Of a stretch of DNA of 64,000 nucleotides, positions 54,094 through 62,607 are shown one piece after another. The notes under the pieces were generated by a model. That model was not told where the DNA came from and did not search any database. It worked only from the letters and a program-made list of their open reading frames with translations. The DNA is from Planctomycetaceae bacterium (lineage in GTDB: Bacteria > Planctomycetota > Planctomycetia > Pirellulales > Pirellulaceae), in the NCBI GenBank assembly GCA_016794985.1, contig JAEUIQ010000008.1, positions 186,001-250,000 of the forward strand, given 5' to 3'. A program made the translations under genes and the position numbers. Each line of letters opens with the position of its first letter. Position 1 is the stretch's first letter.

Positions 54094-54672
54094 ACTCTGA
54101 CCTTTGGATGACTTGTTGAACGATGGTTAATCTGGCGGGCAAACAGCAACTTCTTCGCTCGGACCCAACTTCCTAGGTTCGAACGCGAGCCTTCGCCGCA
54201 TGACAAAGTTGTGCCGCATTCTCTAAGGTCGAAAACTTTATGTTCGCGTCTGCGTCACAGGGATTCTTTGTTCGTGGGGTGACGCTTGACGGTAGTTGAT
54301 CCGCAGTGGATTGAGACCTTTTCCGCTCATTCGCGACACAAACAGAATCATTCGGGTCGTTTTCGCTCGGAATCCCGACGGATCATCGACAGAATCTACG
54401 GCACCGCTACAGCTTAACATAACTGAGACGGTTCGGTCACTCGGACTGCGTAGACGCTGTCGAATTGTTCAATTTTCCCAGTCTTGCTGACGATACGAGT
54501 TGTGAGTCCGATCTCGGCACGACCGGAACCCAGTGGGAGTCTCCCACAACGACTGAATCGTAGCAGGACTAGACCAGCGGCAGTACTCGAGCGTCCCGCA
54601 CTCGAGTCTTGGTCGGCCAACCGAGTTGGTTGTTAGTCCATTGACCCAGCGAATACAAAGGATAACGTAGCC
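54094..54672. other. Leader region of the repeat lipoprotein gene
   Basis: About 580 bases without a gene. Two inverted repeats lie close to the start of the lipoprotein gene: GTGGGAG/CTCCCAC (54533-54547) and ACTCGAG/CTCGAGT (54585-54591 and 54601-54607). They may shape a long 5' leader, but no known riboswitch was recognised. The ribosome site AAAGGA lies about 10 bases before the ATG. Confidence 0.4.
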
Positions 54673-55569
54673 ATGCGACTGTTTTTTTCATTGGCAACAG
54701 CCTTGATGGCGTGTGCCGGGATGACTGGCTGCCAGACGGCCATTTGCACCAACTGTACTACCGTGCCAGCGACAGCTGTCGTGGCGACTTGCGATGCCAA
54801 GGCCGGATGCGATTCGAATGCAGGCGGCGGAGCAACGACCGACTGCGCTGCGAAACCCGACTGCGGTTGCGGTAAGGGTGCGGGTTGCGACTCGGCCGCT
54901 TGTTCGGGCGGTTGTGCGGACGGAACTTGCGGTACGACCGCTGGCGTTCCTGTGGTGACACCCATTCGAAACCTCGCCGCTCGTTTACGAGCCCAAGCGG
55001 ATGCCAATGCGGCTTGTGCGAACGGTGCTTGTGGTACTGGAACTGGTAGCTGCCCAGATGGTTCTTGCGGCAATGCTTGTGCCGATGGTTCTTGCGGTAC
55101 CGGGGGCTACAACGGTGGATCAGGAACGCTGTTTGGGGGCCTGCTGCGTCGCCCTGGATTCATGGGAATGGGTGGTCAAGGCGGTGCTGGTTACGGTGCC
55201 GGTGGCATGGGCGCTGGTGGTATGGGCATGGGTGCAGGCGGCATGGGCATGGGTGCTGGTGGTATGGGCATGGGTGCTGGTGGTATGGGCATGGGTGCAG
55301 GTGGGATGGGCATGGGCGCAGGCGGACTTGGGATGGGCGCAGGCGGATATGGTCCGGGTGGGCTGGCTCATGGTGGATTAGGGCATGGTGGTTTGATGGG
55401 CGGTCGCTTGGGCTCGAACATCGAACATCCCTACGGTGGAATGTCGCCTCATACTCCTCCGATGGCGGGCCCGTTCGGTCCGATGTCGCCGGCTTATGGT
55501 TATCCTTACTATACCACTCGCGGGCCACGAGATTTCTTCATGGACAATCCACCTAGCTTAGGTCGCTAG
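54673..55569 (+). CDS. Cysteine- and glycine/methionine-rich repeat lipoprotein
   Basis: 298 residues. A lipobox (GMTGC at 16-20) follows a hydrophobic leader, so it is likely lipid-anchored. Residues 20-145 are Cys/Gly/Ala-rich with short repeats (CADGTCG, CPDGSCG, CADGSCG). Residues about 155-235 repeat the octet GAGGMGMG about six times, encoded by near-identical 24-base units (55203-55350). The end is Pro/Gly/Tyr-rich. Such low-complexity composition suggests a cell-surface structural or metal-binding protein; the Met and Cys pattern hints at soft-metal binding. The repeats are prone to copy-number change. Function unknown. Confidence 0.65.
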   Translation: MRLFFSLATALMACAGMTGCQTAICTNCTTVPATAVVATCDAKAGCDSNAGGGATTDCAAKPDCGCGKGAGCDSAACSGGCADGTCGTTAGVPVVTPIRNLAARLRAQADANAACANGACGTGTGSCPDGSCGNACADGSCGTGGYNGGSGTLFGGLLRRPGFMGMGGQGGAGYGAGGMGAGGMGMGAGGMGMGAGGMGMGAGGMGMGAGGMGMGAGGLGMGAGGYGPGGLAHGGLGHGGLMGGRLGSNIEHPYGGMSPHTPPMAGPFGPMSPAYGYPYYTTRGPRDFFMDNPPSLGR

Positions 55570-55601
55570 TTAGATTTCGATTGGTCATGCGAACGAAATA
55601 G

Positions 55602-55638
55602 AACAGGCTGGTGAATTTCACCAGCCTGTTTCATTTTT
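55602..55638 (+). terminator. Intrinsic terminator of the repeat lipoprotein gene
   Basis: AACAGGCTGGTG (55602-55613) pairs with CACCAGCCTGTT (55619-55630), a perfect 12-bp stem with a 5-base loop, followed by TCATTTTTC. It lies 32 bases after the stop codon. Confidence 0.85.
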
Positions 55639-55699
55639 CATACGAGCGGCGAACCATACAAACTCGCTCTGTTCGAATCTGTTTTCCAAACGTTGCTAA

Positions 55700-56275
55700 T
55701 CAATTCTCTGTAATCGGATTGGGGATGCCGAGTTCGGAGCGCTTGTATGCGACGCGTCGGCGATGAATGCCAAGCCGCCGAGCCACCTCGGCATCGGGCA
55801 ACTTGCCGAGCATGGCCAGTTCAGCCTTGGTCCACACACGCTGGCTTCGTCCCTTTTGAGTGGCCCCGATCCCGCACCGCCGACGCTTGTTGGCCACCGA
55901 AGTCGTATTGATCCCGATTCGCTCGGCAATGACTGCATCCGCAAAGACACCCAGCCACGACAATTGCTTCTTGGTCCAACGATGTTGGGCCTGTTCACGA
56001 GAAAGTCCGAACGGCGGAATTTGTCGTCGTGTTCGTTGAGCAAACACTGCGGAATCTGTAATTCCCATTTTCTTGGCCAGCACGTTGTCTGGCATGGTTC
56101 CAAGCAAAGCCAGGTTCTTGCTGGTCCAATGAGCGGCCAATGCCCGGGGCAACTTGCGATCTCTACGCAGCTTGGATACCGTCGCAACCGCCAGCCCAAA
56201 TTTTTCGGCAAGTATCTGATCCGTTTCCTTACCCAATAACTTGAGTAATGCCTGAGGGAACTGAGATTTGCGCAT
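55700..56275 (-). CDS. Protein of four tandem helix-turn-helix-like repeats
   Basis: 191 residues from ATG 56275. Four repeats of about 38 residues share a pattern of W-(S/T)-K-x-x-L-x-x-LG, then D-x-x-(I/L/V)-A-x-(K/R)-(hydrophobic)-GI-x-x-x-x-V, then a basic R/K-rich third helix: 9-43 (FGLAVATVSKLRRDRKLP), 50-88 (MGITDSAVFAQRTRRQIP), 100-137 (IGINTTSVANKRRRCGI) and 148-185 (LGIHRRRVAYKRSELGIP). This is homeodomain-like/SANT-type DNA binding. No effector domain is present. A dedicated DNA-organising or regulatory protein is likely; its targets are unknown. Confidence 0.75.
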   Translation of the reverse strand: MRKSQFPQALLKLLGKETDQILAEKFGLAVATVSKLRRDRKLPRALAAHWTSKNLALLGTMPDNVLAKKMGITDSAVFAQRTRRQIPPFGLSREQAQHRWTKKQLSWLGVFADAVIAERIGINTTSVANKRRRCGIGATQKGRSQRVWTKAELAMLGKLPDAEVARRLGIHRRRVAYKRSELGIPNPITEN

Positions 56276-56809
56276 CGTTGCGACTCCAAAGAGAAAGAGT
56301 TGACGCCCGCGAGCACAGTATACGATCGCTATTTCAAAGTGCCAGCCATGATTGTGTGTACTCACGCTTTTCGTTCAGCGGTCTTGAGGTAATCGCTATT
56401 CGGCTGACTGAAAGATAGTGGGAGGCGCATCCTACGGACCGTGACTGACAATGACATGAGTTAGTGCGGTGCGGGCGTCACACGGCGTGCGCCTGCCGTT
56501 ACTTGAATGGTATCGGGGTTAGACCGCTCCGAACAAGCGCTGGCCCTCAATGAGGCCCAGTGTTGTGCCATGGCTAGAGGTTGTTCAAGCGATTGGTTGG
56601 ATTGAACAGTTGTTTCAGTCCCTGTTCAGCTGCGAACCCCGTTGATGAAAATTGACGGCTTTCGCGGAATGCAGATGAGCTGCGTGCTTGTTTGCCTCGA
56701 GGACTTGAGTATAACTTTACTCCTAATCATTGTTGAATTTCGGTGGTCGTGACTCGATATTGCCGAATTCGATGAACGGTTCGACCTCATAAAATCCAGG
56801 TATTCAAAC
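56276..56809. other. Intergenic between the HTH protein and the subtilase
   Basis: About 530 bases holding both divergent promoters. No known promoter box, repeat, or small gene was recognised. The start GTG of the subtilase is preceded by CCAGG about 9 bases away, a weak ribosome site. Confidence 0.35.
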
Positions 56810-58735
56810 GTGATTTGCCGACATTCTTGGTTCGTTTGTTTAAGTGCTTTTCTGTTCTTCGCGGGCTCAACCGTGTGGGCCTGGCCGCAATCAAGCGATG
56901 GGCTCTATCATTACGACGAGACTGGGCGTCGAGTTGATTTTTCGCACATCGGACAGGATGAAGATGGGCGATACTTGATTGAATTTGATGACGAACACGG
57001 CCATGAAGCGGGCTACAAAGGGAGTGTTGGGTCTCCGCAGTTGGCGTTGACCGATAGTTTTGTTGCTCGAGTGGATCAACAGGTGGATGTGGAGTCGCTG
57101 GCCCGCGATTGGGGTGTCACAGTTGTGGGGCGACAAAGTTGGGATTCCAATCTCGTCGTATTCCAAGGAACATCGGCCGTTCAAGCGTTGACCGCAGCGA
57201 ATCGTGCCTTCGAAAGCGGGCAAGTCGCCCAAGTGTTTACTCAATTTGAACGTCAGCGAACAGCCAGACAAATACCGAACGATCCATCGTTCGCGTCACA
57301 ATGGCACTTACGCAACACCGGGCAGGGGGGCGGAGCCGTAGGCTTTGATCTCCGAGTTGAGCCGACGTGGAACTTTACGAACAACACGGGACTTGGTACC
57401 GGGGTGACCATTGGAATTGTCGATGGACGTGTTCAGCAAACCCATCCAGATCTTGTAGCCAATTTGCGAACGGATCGGTCGTTGTGGTTGGCTGGCACCG
57501 CGGATACCCATGGGACGGCAGTGGCTGGACTGGCAGCTGGCGTTGGTAACAACAGTACCGGGATCTCGGGTGTTGCTCCGCGCGCATCCTTCGGTGGGAT
57601 TAGCTTGTTGGATCAATCACTGACGGATGCGAATGAAGCGTTGGCTCTGTCGCACCATTTCAACACGATGGTGGGCGGTCAATTTGATGGGATTCATATT
57701 TACAACAACAGTTGGGGGCCGACGGACGATGGAACCCGAGAAGCGGCTGGACCACTGGTACGGTCGGCTCTAGCTTCTGCTGCCAACACCGGTCGCAACG
57801 GACTAGGAAACATCTATGTTTGGGCAGGCGGCAACGGTGGGAATGTTGATAACGTCAATTACGACGGCTATGCGAACAGTCGATACACGATTGCCGTCGG
57901 TGCGACAACGAACACTGGGGTAAGGGCCGGTTACAGCGAACGAGGGGCGGCGCTGATGGTCAATGCGATGGGTAGCGGCGGCACGCGCGATGTCGTCACG
58001 ACGACCACAGGCAGCAATTACACGAGCTCCTTTGGGGGCACCAGCGCCGCGACGCCGATGGTGGCGGGAGTTGCCGCGCTGATGTTAGAAGCCAATCCGA
58101 ATCTTACTTGGCGAGATGTGCAACATATTTTTGTGGAGACTTCTTGGCGGACGGATCCCACTCATGCAGGCTGGGTCCAAAACGGAGCTGGTCGTTTTCA
58201 CAATGATTTTTATGGTTTTGGAACCGTTGATGCGACCGCCGCTGTCGCTGCTGCGACGACCTGGCACAACGTCGGAGATGCCGTCATGGTGACAAATTTT
58301 GACGCGGTCAACCAACTCATTGCCGATGGCTCCGGGAACTTGAATAACCCAGCGTTTGGAGCCCCGATTGTCAGAACGTTGTCGATCACGGATCGGATTC
58401 GCCTAGAGCATGTCGAGGTGGTGTTCAATACGACTGGAGGATTTGCTGGCGATTTGGAAGTCGTTCTCACCAGTCCGATGGGGACCCAGAGTTTGTTGGC
58501 AACTTTGCACTCGCACGGTGCCGCCTACAACAATTGGACGTTCATGACGGTCAAGAATTGGGGCGAGTTTTCGGATGGCGATTGGACGCTGCGGGTCCGC
58601 GATGGTTGGGCTGCCGATCAATCCACCTGGGTCAATTGGCGAATCAATCTTTATGGTACGGCCGTTCCGGAGCCAGGCAGCGGTCTCATTCTCGTGACCA
58701 TTGCGATTGGCCTAATCATTCGACGACGAAGGTAG
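56810..58735 (+). CDS. Subtilisin-family serine protease with PEP-CTERM signal
   Basis: 641 residues from GTG 56810. A signal peptide (FLFFAGSTVWAWPQ) is followed by a propeptide of about 115 residues, an S8 protease domain with Asp205 (GIVDGRVQQTHPDL), His234 (DTHGTAVAGLAAG) and Ser412 (GGTSAATPMVAG), then a P-domain (about 510-610; RIRLEHVEVVFNTTGGFAGD, GDWTLRVRDGWAADQS). The end is a PEP-CTERM signal: VPEPGSG, a hydrophobic helix and RRRR. The exosortase at 17.1-19.0 kb should cut it. It is therefore exported and surface-processed, acting as a proprotein convertase-like enzyme. Confidence 0.92.
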   Translation: MICRHSWFVCLSAFLFFAGSTVWAWPQSSDGLYHYDETGRRVDFSHIGQDEDGRYLIEFDDEHGHEAGYKGSVGSPQLALTDSFVARVDQQVDVESLARDWGVTVVGRQSWDSNLVVFQGTSAVQALTAANRAFESGQVAQVFTQFERQRTARQIPNDPSFASQWHLRNTGQGGGAVGFDLRVEPTWNFTNNTGLGTGVTIGIVDGRVQQTHPDLVANLRTDRSLWLAGTADTHGTAVAGLAAGVGNNSTGISGVAPRASFGGISLLDQSLTDANEALALSHHFNTMVGGQFDGIHIYNNSWGPTDDGTREAAGPLVRSALASAANTGRNGLGNIYVWAGGNGGNVDNVNYDGYANSRYTIAVGATTNTGVRAGYSERGAALMVNAMGSGGTRDVVTTTTGSNYTSSFGGTSAATPMVAGVAALMLEANPNLTWRDVQHIFVETSWRTDPTHAGWVQNGAGRFHNDFYGFGTVDATAAVAAATTWHNVGDAVMVTNFDAVNQLIADGSGNLNNPAFGAPIVRTLSITDRIRLEHVEVVFNTTGGFAGDLEVVLTSPMGTQSLLATLHSHGAAYNNWTFMTVKNWGEFSDGDWTLRVRDGWAADQSTWVNWRINLYGTAVPEPGSGLILVTIAIGLIIRRRR

Positions 58736-58740
58736 GACCG

Positions 58741-60003
58741 TCATTTTATTGCACGCAAGGCCGCAGGAAATTGCTTTGCCCAAGATACTTCGTCGTGTCG
58801 GTCATTTTCGAATGAACGATGCCATAAACTGACGTCAGGTTCGAGCCCTTGTTCAATCAACACCTCTGCCATCTGCGCGGCACGACGAGTATTGGCCGCG
58901 TGTGATTCAGGGTTGCCGCCCTCATGCGTTCCCATCGACAGCCAAAGTCGGGACTGCAAAGGCCAGGACTTTTGCTTTTCTGCGATGGCCGTCAGTAGTT
59001 GCTCTCGATCCCAACCTAAGGATGGAGAAAATGCGAGACAGCCCGCAAACACCTCAGGCCGCTCGATGCACGCGTGCAGCGAGATCAATGCCCCTAAGGA
59101 AGAACCGCCAATCCAGGTGGTGTCACGGGATGGATCCGTTCGGTATTCGTTGTCGATCCAAGGCTTCAGTTCATCGACCACGAATTCCAGGTACAGTCGC
59201 CCTGCCCCGCCGGCATTCATTCGAGCGTCAACCGTCATGGTGTATTCGTCGATGCGATCTGCCGTGTTCCATATGCCAACGATGACCATCGGCGGAATTT
59301 CGCCCGCATCGATCAACGTCGTGACAGCTTCGTCGACTTGCCACTCCTGGCCGAAGGCGGCCGTCGCCTTGTCAAACAGGTTCTGCCCGTCATGCATGTA
59401 CAACACCGGATATCGTTCTTGACGCGTGTCGTAAGTCGAAGGCAGCCACACGGCAATGGTCCGTGAATTGCCTAGCGTCTTCGAGCGAAACTCATGCTTG
59501 ATTAACCTGCCAACGACGGTCGATTGCAAAAGTTCGTCACCTTGAGCCCAGGACCCAACGATTATCTCGACGCGTTGAACTTGTCCCGCGGGCTGTGGCT
59601 TGACATCGATCTGTCGGTTGGGAATATCCCGACCTCGCGCGTCTCGCTCGACGGTTTGCCAACTGCCACAAGTTACTTTGAACTGAATGGTCGTTCCAGG
59701 AAGTGCGGCAAAGGCTGCGTGGTAGGTATTGTCTGCTTGCCGTTCCAATAACAACCCGTCCGGCGCCCAATTCCCCAGAGCGGGTAGACTACCCGCCAGA
59801 TACAGTTGCGGCGCGGTTTCCTTTGCGAACTCAGGAGCGGACACCACTACCAATACCGAGACCGGTCCATCATCTTGGGCAATGACGCAGCTTTGCCCAA
59901 TGAACAGCAACGCCGATACCCACGTCCCCGCGTTGACCACACAAAGGGCGCTCGCGCGACAGCACGTCACTAGGATGTTTTGGATCGGACGCCGTGGGCT
60001 CAT
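58741..60003 (-). CDS. Alpha/beta-hydrolase esterase with N-terminal CBM20-like domain
   Basis: 420 residues from ATG 60003, overlapping the oxidoreductase stop by four bases. A signal peptide (ASALCVVNAGTWVSALLFIG) is followed by a starch-binding CBM20-like domain (about 47-130): APQLYLAGSLPALGNWAPDG and GTTIQFKVTCGSWQTVERD. Residues 150-420 are an esterase-D-like hydrolase with YPVLYMHDGQNLF, nucleophile Ser in GGSSLGALISL, and a C-terminal His in DRHDEVSW. It may remove acyl groups from a polysaccharide. Its gene is the last of the reverse-strand trio. Confidence 0.83.
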   Translation of the reverse strand: MSPRRPIQNILVTCCRASALCVVNAGTWVSALLFIGQSCVIAQDDGPVSVLVVVSAPEFAKETAPQLYLAGSLPALGNWAPDGLLLERQADNTYHAAFAALPGTTIQFKVTCGSWQTVERDARGRDIPNRQIDVKPQPAGQVQRVEIIVGSWAQGDELLQSTVVGRLIKHEFRSKTLGNSRTIAVWLPSTYDTRQERYPVLYMHDGQNLFDKATAAFGQEWQVDEAVTTLIDAGEIPPMVIVGIWNTADRIDEYTMTVDARMNAGGAGRLYLEFVVDELKPWIDNEYRTDPSRDTTWIGGSSLGALISLHACIERPEVFAGCLAFSPSLGWDREQLLTAIAEKQKSWPLQSRLWLSMGTHEGGNPESHAANTRRAAQMAEVLIEQGLEPDVSLWHRSFENDRHDEVSWAKQFPAALRAIK

Positions 60004-61043
60004 GATGGTTGCTGGCCCAAAGCTTCGAAAATGCTCGCGCTTTGACGATAGCACAATTCGATCGCGTCGCGAGCCAAATCGCAACCCAAGATTTTGGAGG
60101 GTTGTCCCGTGGTGAGCGCGCGGTGGACTTCATGCAATTCCGCTTCAAATCCCGCCACATCGTCGCCGACCGGCATTTCGGGACGGATCACGCCTTGACT
60201 GGCAGTCATGATCTTCATGGGCATGGCTTCCACTTTGCCCTCGATCACGGCCAGCTCAAAATGCAAGGTCGCTCGTTCCAAGTGAATTTCAAAACCATGC
60301 GTGAAGCTTCGCCCTTGTTGGTCGATCACGCCCGAAGTAACGCATACAGTTTGGTCGGGGTCTTCAAATGTCAAAAACGAGTTCCAGTACTTCGCGACAG
60401 TGCCTTTCACTCGACCGCGGCTGATCACATCCTTGGGGCGACCGAACAACAGGCAAATCAAGTGCGCGTCATGGACGTGCAGATCCAACATTGGACCACC
60501 GATCTTGTTGGGATCGTAAAACCCGGTCAACCATTGCGGATCTGAAATCACCCTTGAGAAACGTCCACCGAGCAGTTTGCCATAGGTGCCTTCCGCAATC
60601 ACTTGCCGAGCGACCGCATACTCAGGAAAGAACGGCAAGACGTGCGCGACCATCAGTTGCCGTTGATTCGCGCGAGCCGCGGCGACCATCAAGTCGCACT
60701 TCTCGGTCCACAAGCTCATCGGCTTTTCGCTGAGCACGTGTTTTCCTGCGTGGAGGCTTTGGATGGCCACATCGTGATGCAAGGCCGGGGGCAGGCAGAT
60801 GTCAATCAAGTCGATGTCACCGTTCTGAAGCATCTCGGTTAAAGAACCATAAGTCTTGACTTGAGACAGGTCGACCACTTCCCCTTGGGGGCCGAAATTT
60901 CCTTGAATACCTCTCCAATCGCCGGACCTTTTTACGGGATCTGTTTCACAGATCGCCACGACTTCCATATCGGGTATTCGCTTGTAGGCCAACCAATGAA
61001 TCCAGCCCATGAAGCCCATGCCAGCAATTCCAACTCGAATCAT
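60000..61043 (-). CDS. Gfo/Idh/MocA family oxidoreductase
   Basis: 347 residues with GAGGAGGAAG just before the ATG, the strongest ribosome site in this window. The N-terminal Rossmann domain begins VGIAGMGFMGWIHWLAYKRI and includes the family EKP motif in HVLSEKPMSLW; DLDIHDAHL-like metal or substrate residues appear in LDLHVHDAHLICLLFG. It oxidises or reduces a sugar or cyclitol with NAD(P). Its stop overlaps the esterase start by four bases, so the two are coupled. The substrate is unknown; the sugar isomerase at 2 kb is too far away to tie in. Confidence 0.88.
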   Translation of the reverse strand: MIRVGIAGMGFMGWIHWLAYKRIPDMEVVAICETDPVKRSGDWRGIQGNFGPQGEVVDLSQVKTYGSLTEMLQNGDIDLIDICLPPALHHDVAIQSLHAGKHVLSEKPMSLWTEKCDLMVAAARANQRQLMVAHVLPFFPEYAVARQVIAEGTYGKLLGGRFSRVISDPQWLTGFYDPNKIGGPMLDLHVHDAHLICLLFGRPKDVISRGRVKGTVAKYWNSFLTFEDPDQTVCVTSGVIDQQGRSFTHGFEIHLERATLHFELAVIEGKVEAMPMKIMTASQGVIRPEMPVGDDVAGFEAELHEVHRALTTGQPSKILGCDLARDAIELCYRQSASIFEALGQQPS

Positions 61044-61088
61044 CTCTTCCTCCTCAAATATGTTACTAAAACATCACCTTCGTTCGAC

Positions 61089-62444
61089 CTAGCGCGTTGA
61101 ATCGCTTGTATGTCGCAGGTCTTGGAAACGTCGCCCCTTCATTTCGTAGCGAGGCAACGAGCCAATGGGGACGGTAACGACTTCGACTTTCAAGTTCAAA
61201 CGCACCATCAATTCTTGCGAAATTCGTTTCGGTTGTTCCATTCGATCTTCCACTTCGATTTTCAAAAAGTCGAGGTGCCCTTGTTTGAATGCGGTCATTC
61301 GGTACTCGACGACTTCGGGGAAACTCCGCAGAATCTGTTCGATGGAACTTGGAAAAATATTCACGCCACGAATGATCAGCATATCGTCAACCCGGCCGAG
61401 GACGCCGCCTCTCAAGTACACCCAGGTGTTTTCGTATTCGTGCGAATAAATCGGTCTAACCAAATCCCCTGTACGATAGCGAATGACCGGCGCTCCTGCT
61501 CGTCCCAGCGACGTCAATACAAGTTCACTAAGTTCGCCTTCATGCGCTGGGGCGTCCCGTTCGATACTGCGGAATTCCGCGATGAAGTGATGTTCGTTAA
61601 CAAACAGTCCCGTACCATCGGGAGAATTGAATCCCCAGGGCCCGACTTCGCTCGCTCCGCAATGATCAATTAGTTTGGCGTTCCAGTTGGATTCAATCGT
61701 TTGGCGAATTGCCGGAACACTTCCGCCCGGCTCCCCGGCCACGACGATTTTCTTTACGGGCAAATCCGCCACGACCAGTTGATGCTCCCGACCGACTTCG
61801 GCCAAGTGCAACGCGTAACTTGGCGTACAAAATATCGTATCTGCCGATGTGGTGCGAAGAAGTTGTAGTCGAGCAACACTGCTGAGGCCACCAGCCGGGA
61901 TCGCCATCACACCGCGCTGAACCAACGCGTCAAAGGCACTCCAGAAACCGATAAACGGACCGAAAGAAAAGGCTAACACGGCCCGATCACCAGGCTCGAT
62001 TTCGGCTGCGTCCAGTACAAACTGCCACGCTTCCGACCACCACCGCCAATCATCGGCGGTATCCATGACCACCAACGGTCGGCCGCTCGTCCCGGACGTT
62101 TGGTGGTACCTGACGTAACGATCTAACGAGTACGTCAAATTGGCTGGCAAAATCGCTCCCGCATCGGACGGCTGAGCAACCGGACGAAAATCCTGCTGCA
62201 GTTCCGCCTTAAACGTGTACGGCAAGTGGGCCAATTCGGCTGCCGACTCCAAAAAGACCGACTTCAACTGAGGCGACTTCACTTGACTTGGCATCCCAGC
62301 CAGGCAATCCGCTAATTTTGTCTGATAGAAACGGTTTCCCGGTAGAATCTGCCCCAGCAGTTCGTTGAGCGTGGCGATCTGTTGGCCTTGACGGACACGT
62401 CGATCCAGTCGAGCCGCTTGTTGGCGTTGTTCCTTCGAGTTCAT
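61089..62444 (-). CDS. Phenylacetate-CoA ligase-like adenylating enzyme
   Basis: 451 residues from ATG 62444, preceded by GAGGGA. The AMP-binding motifs are YHQTSGTSGRPLVV (P-loop), GEPGGSVPAIRQ, DHCGASEVGPWGF, RYRTGDLVRP, and VDDMLIIRGVNIFPSSIEQIL, which is the PaaK-type C-terminal domain. Lys in the last segment (RYEMKGRRF) is the adenylation lysine. It activates an aryl or other carboxylate with ATP, as AMP then CoA ester. A short gap (45 bases) to the oxidoreductase suggests one transcript. No phenylacetate genes are nearby, so the substrate may differ. Confidence 0.88.
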   Translation of the reverse strand: MNSKEQRQQAARLDRRVRQGQQIATLNELLGQILPGNRFYQTKLADCLAGMPSQVKSPQLKSVFLESAAELAHLPYTFKAELQQDFRPVAQPSDAGAILPANLTYSLDRYVRYHQTSGTSGRPLVVMDTADDWRWWSEAWQFVLDAAEIEPGDRAVLAFSFGPFIGFWSAFDALVQRGVMAIPAGGLSSVARLQLLRTTSADTIFCTPSYALHLAEVGREHQLVVADLPVKKIVVAGEPGGSVPAIRQTIESNWNAKLIDHCGASEVGPWGFNSPDGTGLFVNEHHFIAEFRSIERDAPAHEGELSELVLTSLGRAGAPVIRYRTGDLVRPIYSHEYENTWVYLRGGVLGRVDDMLIIRGVNIFPSSIEQILRSFPEVVEYRMTAFKQGHLDFLKIEVEDRMEQPKRISQELMVRLNLKVEVVTVPIGSLPRYEMKGRRFQDLRHTSDSTR

Positions 62445-62607
62445 TCCCTCATGATACCCAATGGCCGACGAAAGTGCAGGCGGCTTTCCGTGTCTTAAAA
62501 GCATGGGCGACTCGCGCTCGAGACTCCAAATGGTTGAGGTCGTGTGCTAGACTCACGCTTTCCCGCCACGTTTGAACCCCCTCAGGTTGACTTGAAGGCC
62601 AATTGCG

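Noticed and set aside
55203-55350. CRISPR-like array
   Set aside because: The 24-base repeats are contiguous and in frame inside a lipoprotein gene, with no spacers and no cas genes in the window.
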